From NCBI GenBank assembly GCA_028532985.1, contig JANCIK010000011.1:806001-870000 (forward strand): DNA of 64,000 nt, in the 5' to 3' direction. Numbering within the stretch: the first letter of the stretch is position 1; each line of letters starts with the position of its first letter. The stretch comes from Stropharia rugosoannulata. Taxonomy: Eukaryota; Basidiomycota; Agaricomycetes; Agaricales; Strophariaceae. Made by a program: the position numbers and the translations under genes. The notes under the pieces are model-generated. The model searched no databases and was not told the origin of the DNA. It worked only from the letters and a program-made list of their open reading frames with translations. Below, piece by piece: positions 57,447 to 64,000 of this stretch.

Positions 57447-58706
57447 ATGGCGGATAAAAGCAGAATGCCCAACCCCCAATCAAGGGACGCCCCGTCCTTT
57501 GATTCGGAAAAGCCAGAAGAACTCCTGAGATTCATCAGTCGAATGGAGGACTTATACGAAAAGTACTCAATCACAGAGGACGAGGAAAAGATTACCAATC
57601 TAGGGAAATACGCAGATGCGACTTCAGAAATGGAGTGGCAATATCTGAAATCCTATACTGGGGAAAATTGGGAGAAGTTCAAAGGTGAACTAATAGACTC
57701 ATATCCCCAGGCAGCCGACCAAGAACGGGGTTCGCTTAAGAAATTACAGCAACTATGCAAGGATCATAGAGGAATCGATCAGACCAACCTCGTGGACCTG
57801 AAATCTTTGATACGAAGCTTTGTAGCCGAGGTCTCTAAACTACAAAAAGAACCCGCCTTACTGTCTAACAGAGAAGCCGTGGAAATGTTCTTGGAGTGTC
57901 TAGAGCCAGAGTTTAGAAGTAATGTTCAGAGCCGTTTAGAGGTAACAAGTAAAGCTGTAGAAGGAAAAGTACGACCCGAAGACCGGTATAAATTGGACAA
58001 TGTGATCGAGACGGCTATATCGATTGGTCAAGGTTCCCGAACGACCTACAAATCATTAACGTCACGCGCGAGTACAAGCCAAAACAGCCGGGCTAATCCA
58101 GAAATGTCTACTAAGGTAGAAGCTGAGATATGCAGGATGAAGGACACCTTCAATATCCAAGCCAAACAGGCTGAGAGCAATATGAAACTTATCAATAATA
58201 AGATTGAGGAATTAACCCGGTTAATGTCGCAGTCTAGGGTGCTAGCCCAATCCTCAGGTAGTAACGGACCTAGGTATGGTGCTAGCAGCAGCCCGTCAGG
58301 CATTTGTTTCTATTGCAATGAGTCTGGCCATATGAAAAATGAATGCCCGGTAAAAGGGGATCATATAGCTAAAGGATGGATATTAGTAGATGTCTATGGC
58401 AAAGTTAAATTGGCTGACGGAAGACCTGTTCCGTGGGGAAAAGCAGGGGACTCAGTAAAAGAGCGAGTTGAGGCGCTGTTTGTCGACAGCAAGGTCACGG
58501 TTAATCTTAATGTGAAACCAAGGAACCAGCCCGGTATAATACAGTTCAACCACACAGTCGCTCACAGAGCCGAAGGAGAACAATTCAACCCGGGTGATTC
58601 AACCCAGGCTGACTTGGAGATTCTTCTGGACAAAATGGATCTGAATGACGTCAGGCAATACCTATACGGTAAAATGCAAGAAGACGCAGACCAAGAAAAT
58701 TTCTAA
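57447..58706 (+). CDS. gag: retrotransposon Gag polyprotein
   Basis: ORF of 419 aa from the first ATG. The N-terminal half is helical (MADKSRMPNPQSRDAPSFDS, EELLRFISRMEDLYEKY), as in retrotransposon Gag capsid regions, and a CCHC zinc knuckle (CFYCNESGHMKNEC, C-x2-C-x4-H-x4-C) lies at about residues 287-301. It should form the particle and bind RNA. The frame stays open upstream to 57136 with no ATG, adding a Lys/Arg/Ser-rich stretch, so the real N-terminus may lie further 5' or be lost. The stop is followed 11 nt later by the protease ORF in another frame. Confidence 0.85.
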   Translation: MADKSRMPNPQSRDAPSFDSEKPEELLRFISRMEDLYEKYSITEDEEKITNLGKYADATSEMEWQYLKSYTGENWEKFKGELIDSYPQAADQERGSLKKLQQLCKDHRGIDQTNLVDLKSLIRSFVAEVSKLQKEPALLSNREAVEMFLECLEPEFRSNVQSRLEVTSKAVEGKVRPEDRYKLDNVIETAISIGQGSRTTYKSLTSRASTSQNSRANPEMSTKVEAEICRMKDTFNIQAKQAESNMKLINNKIEELTRLMSQSRVLAQSSGSNGPRYGASSSPSGICFYCNESGHMKNECPVKGDHIAKGWILVDVYGKVKLADGRPVPWGKAGDSVKERVEALFVDSKVTVNLNVKPRNQPGIIQFNHTVAHRAEGEQFNPGDSTQADLEILLDKMDLNDVRQYLYGKMQEDADQENF

Positions 58707-58717
58707 AGCGTTCGAGG

Positions 58718-60013
58718 ATGGGATCAGCTGACCCTAATAAGTTGGCTAGCTTAGTAGGTTTATCAGCCCCGGAGGACAAATTAGAAAAACAGCCAAAGAT
58801 GAAAAATAAAAATAAAATAGTCGAAGTCGTTATGAACGCTAGAAAGAAGCCGGTTGCACAAACGAGAAGTATAGAGGAAAATGTGAACCCTCCGCCTAGC
58901 CAAGTGGCAGAGGTACCTTTCGTGGACGTAAGGCCTTTGAACGAAGTTCATAGGAGGGATGTCCCGAGAGAGAAACATATACCCGCTTATCAGACCAGAG
59001 CACCAGTGGAAGCTAGCGCAGTAACAAAAGACGTAGTAGACTTAATATTAAATACGCCGGTAGGCACTACAGTGGGGCAGTTGCTGGGCAACTCACCTGC
59101 TTTATTGAAAGAATTAACCCGGCATATTTCTAAAGTCAGAGTACCAGTCCAGCCTATGGTCGCATCCAATGTAAACATCACAGAGGATGAGAACAGGAAA
59201 GATTGGTATGATGAGTATATAGAAAGTGACGGGGAAATAAACAAACCGGTTGATCCGGAAGAGAGTCTATCATTTGTTAGTCAGGAAGTACTACCTAGTA
59301 CTTCTGAGCCAGCAATAGAGCTAGATGCCGAACCGAGCCTGGATATAATATCAGACACCCAAAAACGGGTAGAAATATATATTGAAGACTTACCGCGGTG
59401 TACCAATTATTGTATCTTGCCTCACGACTCAGAAATAGGTCAAGCAGGTACAATAGTAGTAACTGATCCGGTAGTCCAATACTTGGATAGCCTAGCAGAG
59501 ACAGATGAACCCGTTGACATCAGATGGGTAGCTACAGAAGCCAGACCAGTTAGGTCAGTATACCCAAAGATTAATAATGTGGATCAGGAGGAAGCACTAC
59601 TAGATGGAGGATCAGAAATAGTATCCATGGCCAAAGACGTTGCAGTCTCATTGGGTATATCTTGGAATCCAAAAATAACCATCAATATGCAGAGCACCCA
59701 AGGACATGTAGAAAGGACTCTAGGTTTGGCTAGAAATGTGATGTTTGATTTTGGCGGTTTAAAATACTTGCTACAAGTCCACATCATAAACGACCCGCCT
59801 TACAAAGTTCTTCTGGGTCGCCCTTTTGAGGTAGTATCTGCCTGCAACATTAAAAATGAAACGTCTGGTGATCAAACCATCACTCTGACGGATCCAAGAA
59901 ATGGGAATAAGCTAGTAGTACCAACATTTGATAGAGGAAAATCACCGGCAGAACTAAGGAAGCCAACTGCAGTGCAAGCAGCAGAACAAGTTTTTCCAGC
60001 ATCGAGGAGTTGA
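58718..60013 (+). CDS. retrotransposon aspartic protease ORF
   Basis: 431-aa ORF in the -1 frame relative to gag. The N-terminal 280 residues are charged and low in recognisable structure. The protease motif is EALLDGGSEIVSMAKDVAVS, where D-G-G holds the position of the D-T/S-G catalytic loop, followed by the hydrophobic VHIINDPPYKVLLGRPFE typical of gypsy proteases. It overlaps the start of the pol frame by 4 nt. Expected to cleave Gag and Pol inside the particle. Confidence 0.8.
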   Translation: MGSADPNKLASLVGLSAPEDKLEKQPKMKNKNKIVEVVMNARKKPVAQTRSIEENVNPPPSQVAEVPFVDVRPLNEVHRRDVPREKHIPAYQTRAPVEASAVTKDVVDLILNTPVGTTVGQLLGNSPALLKELTRHISKVRVPVQPMVASNVNITEDENRKDWYDEYIESDGEINKPVDPEESLSFVSQEVLPSTSEPAIELDAEPSLDIISDTQKRVEIYIEDLPRCTNYCILPHDSEIGQAGTIVVTDPVVQYLDSLAETDEPVDIRWVATEARPVRSVYPKINNVDQEEALLDGGSEIVSMAKDVAVSLGISWNPKITINMQSTQGHVERTLGLARNVMFDFGGLKYLLQVHIINDPPYKVLLGRPFEVVSACNIKNETSGDQTITLTDPRNGNKLVVPTFDRGKSPAELRKPTAVQAAEQVFPASRS

Positions 60014-63000
60014 TCGATGATCAAGGAGATACTGCGGTTATGCTGGAATATGATTCCAGGACGGGGAGTTTACAAGTACTCGGTTATACTGTAGCTGAGA
60101 CGGGTAAATTTTCAGAAAGAGGGATAATGAACGCCTACTTAGAGGTAGCGGGAAAAGAAAGCCCGATTGAAGATAACGAGAGAGAAAAGCTTGCCTTGTT
60201 CATGGGTCAGAAGTATAGTAGCCGAAAATCATATGTTCAACAAACGGTGAAAACGGATATTACACGAGAACCGGGCATAGGTAAACTAGCGGGTAAAAGA
60301 AGGGATACTAGTAAGACTCGAGGACAGTACGTAGGAAAGAAATATAAGCCGGTTGCACAAAAAGTGAGACCAGTTTTTCAAGACCTACCAGAGAAATATA
60401 GGATTAAGCGGGATATCAAGGGAGACCCCCTAGCAGATATGCCCGCTTTACCTACAAACCCAGTACCGTTCGTACCAACAGGCCGGTATACCCAAGAGAG
60501 AAAAGAACAGTTTGACGAGGTACACAAGAGTGATTTCTTATGGCCGGCAGAAAGAGATCTAATGCATAACCTTATGATGAACCAGAATGGAGCTTTTGCT
60601 TGGGAAGATAGTGAGAAAGGACGCTTCAAGGAAGAGTACTTTCCACTGGTAGAAATACCGGTTATCGAACATAAGCCTTGGGTGCTCAAGAACATACCTA
60701 TTCCGCCGGGGTTACAAGGCGAGGTGTGTCGGATACTCAAGGAGAAATTGGAAAGAAAAATAATAGAACCATCGAATTCACCGTATAGAACGCGTTGGTT
60801 TACCGTGCTAAAGAAAAACGGGAAGCTAAGAGTGGTACATAGTCTGGAACCGCTAAACGCGGTAACCATCGCACACTCTGGGGTTCCCCCGGCTACCAAG
60901 GAATTGGCAATACATTTCTCAGGTCGGGCTTGTGGAGGGATGTTTGATTTATATGTAGGATACGACGAAAGACTTCTCGCGGAAGAATCTAGAGATCTGA
61001 CTACATTTCAAACGCCTTTTGGAGCTATGAGGCTAGTAACATTGCCTATGGGGTGGACAAATTCAGTGCCAATCTTTCATGATGATGTTAATTTCATTTT
61101 GCAAGAGGAAGTACCAGAATTTACTATGCCATATATAGACGACGTACCAGTAAGAGGCCCCGCCTCACGCTACCAACAACCTGACGGGTCGTATGAAACT
61201 ATCAAAGAAAATCCAGGGATTAGGCGGTTTGTCTGGGAACATATGAATAACGTGAACCGGGTACTTCAGAGAATGAGGTATTGCGGGGGAACGTTTAGCG
61301 GGCATAAATCCGTCGTATGTGAGAGTGAAATCACTGTCGTGGGACACTTGTGTTCCTACGATGGAAGAAAACCGTCCCCAGATAAGCTAGCTGTCATTAA
61401 AAACTGGGGCACTTGTAAAAATGTGAGCGATGTACGAGCATTCTTAGGGACGCTGGGATTGTTGCGAATATTTATACCTAACTACGCGAAGCGGGCACAA
61501 CACATTGCCAAATTACTCAAAGGCAATAACCCGTTTGAGTGGGGTGCTGAACAAGAAGAAAGCATGCGACTTATAAAGGAAGGTCTAGACGTGGTCGAAT
61601 GCCTAAAGACCATAGACTACGAGGGACAAGGGGAAGTAGTGTTGGCAGTTGATACTTCATATATGGCTATAGGCTATTATATTTATCAACGCGATATAGA
61701 TGACCCTAAAAAGAAGTACTACGTACGATTCGGATCAATACCTATGAACGAACGAGAAGCCCGCTTCTCTCAACCTAAGAGAGAGTTGTTTGGCCTCATG
61801 AGAGCCTTGTACGCTTGTCGACACTGGCTACTGGGGGTACGAAAATTAGTAGTGGAAACCAATGCATCTTACATAAAGGGGATGTTAGAGAATCCAGATC
61901 TGATGCCAAATGCTACTATAAACCGGTGGATTGACAATATTAAATTGTTCCAGTTCACACTGGTACACAAAGTAGGAGCAACTTTTGGACCAGACGGGCT
62001 ATCTCGCAGACCATATTACCCAGGGGACGAAGAATATTCTAACCCAGATCTCGAGGAAGAGACAGAAGAATTACCTCCTAAATGTGTCTTAGATGACCCA
62101 GACGGGCCTATTCCATTTGAAATAGAGAAGTTTGCAGATCAAATAGACTCTAGGAAGGGATTTCTACATACGCGAGCTACTTGTGTAAAAGACTTTGAGT
62201 CAGAAATTAAAACTGCCAAAGTCCTAGCACAAGAAACTTGTAAAGAGCTAAGGGAGTTCTTGAAGAAGGAAACCACCCAGCAAAATAAACAAGTGGTAGC
62301 CGCGATGACAGCTTTTACAAACCAAATAAGTAGAGACTTACTGCCAGAGCGGACCGAGGATCCGGTTGTGGATGCATATCCCGAGGACCTATGAACTAAA
62401 ATAGGCATAGATCATGATGCTAAGTTACCGGATATAACAACCTGGTTAAAAGACTTGACTACCCTGCCCGCTTATTGCGACACATCTAAGAAGGTTAAAA
62501 ACTTTAAAAGATGGGCAGCCCATTTCTTCTTAGACGCAGAGGGACGGCTGTACAGACGGAGCGAAAACTCTCAACACAGACTAGTGGTCGCCAAGAGAGA
62601 CCGCATGTATATGTTGAAGGCAGCGCATGACAGTTTAGGACACCGGGGAGTTTATTCCACTAAGAACCTTTTAGCGGGTAGATTCTGGTGGCCAGAATTA
62701 GAGTGAGACGTGGTGTGGTATATCAAGACTTGCCATTTCTGTCAAGAGCGACAGAAAATACTGGTCCAGATACCCCCTGTCGTTACTCATACACCGTCAG
62801 TTTTCCAAGTCGTGCATTGTGATACCATGAATATGTCACCGCCTTCAAACGGGTGTAAATACATAGTACACGGGCGATGTAATCTTACGTCGTGGCCGGA
62901 GGCCCGGGCAGTTAAAAATGAAAACAGTGAAACTATTGGCAAATGGCTTTTCGAAGAGATTATAACAAGATGGGGTTGTATGGTGGAGATAGTGACAGAC

Positions 63001-63819
63001 AATGGACCTCCGTTTATTAAAGCGGTTAAATGGCTAGCTGATAAATATGGCATCCGGGGTATCAGAATTTCTCCATATAACTCACGGGCAAATGGGACAG
63101 TGGAAAGACCTCATTGGGATATCCGTCAAATGTTGTACAAAGCAACAGGCGGTCAAATCTCGAAGTGGTTCTGGTTTTTATACCATGTGTTGTGGGCCGA
63201 CCGTATTTCAATAAGGAAGCGGCTTGGTTGTTCACCCTTCTTTATGGTAACAGCAGCACACCCTACCATACCTCTGGATATAGTTGAAGCTACCTGGTTA
63301 GTTAAACTGCCGGGTAGGATTCTGACAGATGCAGAATTAATTGGCTTTCGGGCTCAAGCGCTAGCTAAACAAGCCACTCTGATTGACGAAATGCGGGCTA
63401 AGATAACTAAGGCCAAAGTAGACCGGTTGTTGAAGTATGAAGCCAATCACAAGGCTGTTATAAAAGACTTTGATTTTAAACCGGGCAATTTGGTTTTAGT
63501 CCGCAACACAGGCATCGAGTCTAGCCTAGACAAGAAAATGAAGCCGCGATATCTTGGACCGATGGTTGTCATCTGACGGACTACAGGCGGATCCTACATT
63601 GTGGCAGAATTAAACAGTGCCCTGTGGAGTCACAAAGTCGCGCAATTTAGGGTTTTACCTTATTTTGCCCGGTCAAAAATAGACTTACCGGACAATTTAT
63701 TAGAGTGGTTAAACATTTCAAAAGACGGGTTACAAAGGATCTTGGACGCTTCAGAACCATCGGCTGATGAAGACTTGTCTGGGAATCTGAGCGACTCTGA
63801 GAATAGCGAAGACGACTGA
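60010..63819 (+). pseudogene. pol: Ty3/gypsy pol: reverse transcriptase, RNase H, integrase (three in-frame TGA)
   Basis: One continuous frame of 1270 codons is interrupted by TGA at 62392, 62704 and 63574. The RT region has LPEKYRIKRDIKGDPLADMP, LKKNGKLRVVHSLEPLN, MGWTNSVPIFHDD and the catalytic YIDD. RNase H follows (AVDTSYMAIGYYIY, KRELFGLMRALYACRHWL), but the third acidic residue in VETNASYIKGML is Asn where the family has Asp. The integrase has a zinc-binding H-x4-H...C-x2-C part (HDSLGHRG, TCHFCQ), split by the second TGA, then VVHCDTMNM, IVTDNGPPF and NGTVERPHWDIR, giving D, D, E. Order RT-RH-IN marks Ty3/gypsy. Without readthrough this copy cannot make a full Pol. No right LTR is visible before 64000. 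Confidence 0.85.
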
Positions 63820-64000
63820 ATTGCCCGGTGTAAAAGGTTGAAGCTCTGTTCAAAGGAGTCCAGATTTTAACACATGGAGATTCTATTTGTATTTCTATCC
63901 TATGAAGTCTAACAACACTACTTGAGGGTACTATAAGAGCTTTTGACTACGTAGATACTGGGCACCGGATGATCTCGCTGTGGACCTGCTGGTCAAGCGA
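63820..64000 (+). other. 3' untranslated part of the retroelement, window edge
   Basis: After the last pol codon, 181 bp without an open frame. No sequence matching the 5' LTR region is recognisable, so the right LTR presumably begins beyond the edge. Confidence 0.5.

Noticed and set aside
57140..57598. 152-codon minus-strand frame at the start of gag
   Set aside because: Opposite strand of the retroelement leader and gag; no motif.
1..64000. tRNA, rRNA or CRISPR features
   Set aside because: No T-arm plus acceptor pairing, rRNA core motif or regularly spaced repeat with unique spacers was found by eye.

Overview
The window looks like nuclear DNA of a basidiomycete fungus, probably an Agaricomycete. 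Genes are split by many short GT-AG introns (about 47-71 nt) whose phases join the reading frames exactly. The families present are typical of that group: a secreted protein family resembling 'fruit-body specific protein a', cytochrome P450, F-box/LRR, a KDZ-associated cysteine cluster, an MLKL/HeLo-like four-helix domain and a large Ty3/gypsy retrotransposon. No bacterial-type operons, rRNA, tRNA or CRISPR were seen. All exon models were read by eye from the sequence; none was tested against transcripts or databases.

Region 1-29 kb is gene-poor. It holds three paralogous secreted proteins (175-1350 minus, 3192-4879 minus, 17123-18795 plus), a divergent homeodomain protein (9089-10266 plus), an intact 12-exon P450 (10605-12823 minus) with a decayed P450 piece near 15.0-15.3 kb, a 458-bp MITE-like element (13201-13658), a 130-bp inverted repeat pair (19155-19284 / 20247-20376), a C2H2 zinc-finger protein (20781-22199 minus) with a small unknown ORF touching its start, an F-box/LRR protein (25085-26871 minus) and an arrestin-like protein (27566-29298 plus).

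Region 29-50 kb is a denser conserved block: a 2349-aa SH3-TBC protein (29794-37115 minus), an isochorismatase-family hydrolase (40195-41100), a HeLo/MLKL-like protein with an Asn-rich tail (41520-43153), a membrane-anchored secreted-domain protein with a possible frameshift (43756-45204), a mini-catalase (45378-46379 minus) and an ABCG half-transporter (47080-49830 minus).

Region 51-64 kb is repeat-rich: a CxC5-like fragment of KDZ type, a GTPase-family relic without its P-loop part, a proline-repeat protein, then a Ty3/gypsy element that runs off the right edge. The element has a long LTR/leader region with an array of ACCGGGYTA motifs and a 4-unit tandem repeat, a gag ORF with a CCHC knuckle, a protease ORF, and a pol frame interrupted by three TGA codons, so this copy is probably dead.

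The genes do not form an obvious biosynthetic cluster. The most interesting candidate for an undescribed system is the HeLo-like protein with an Asn-rich tail, which has the layout of fungal amyloid-signalling cell-death effectors.
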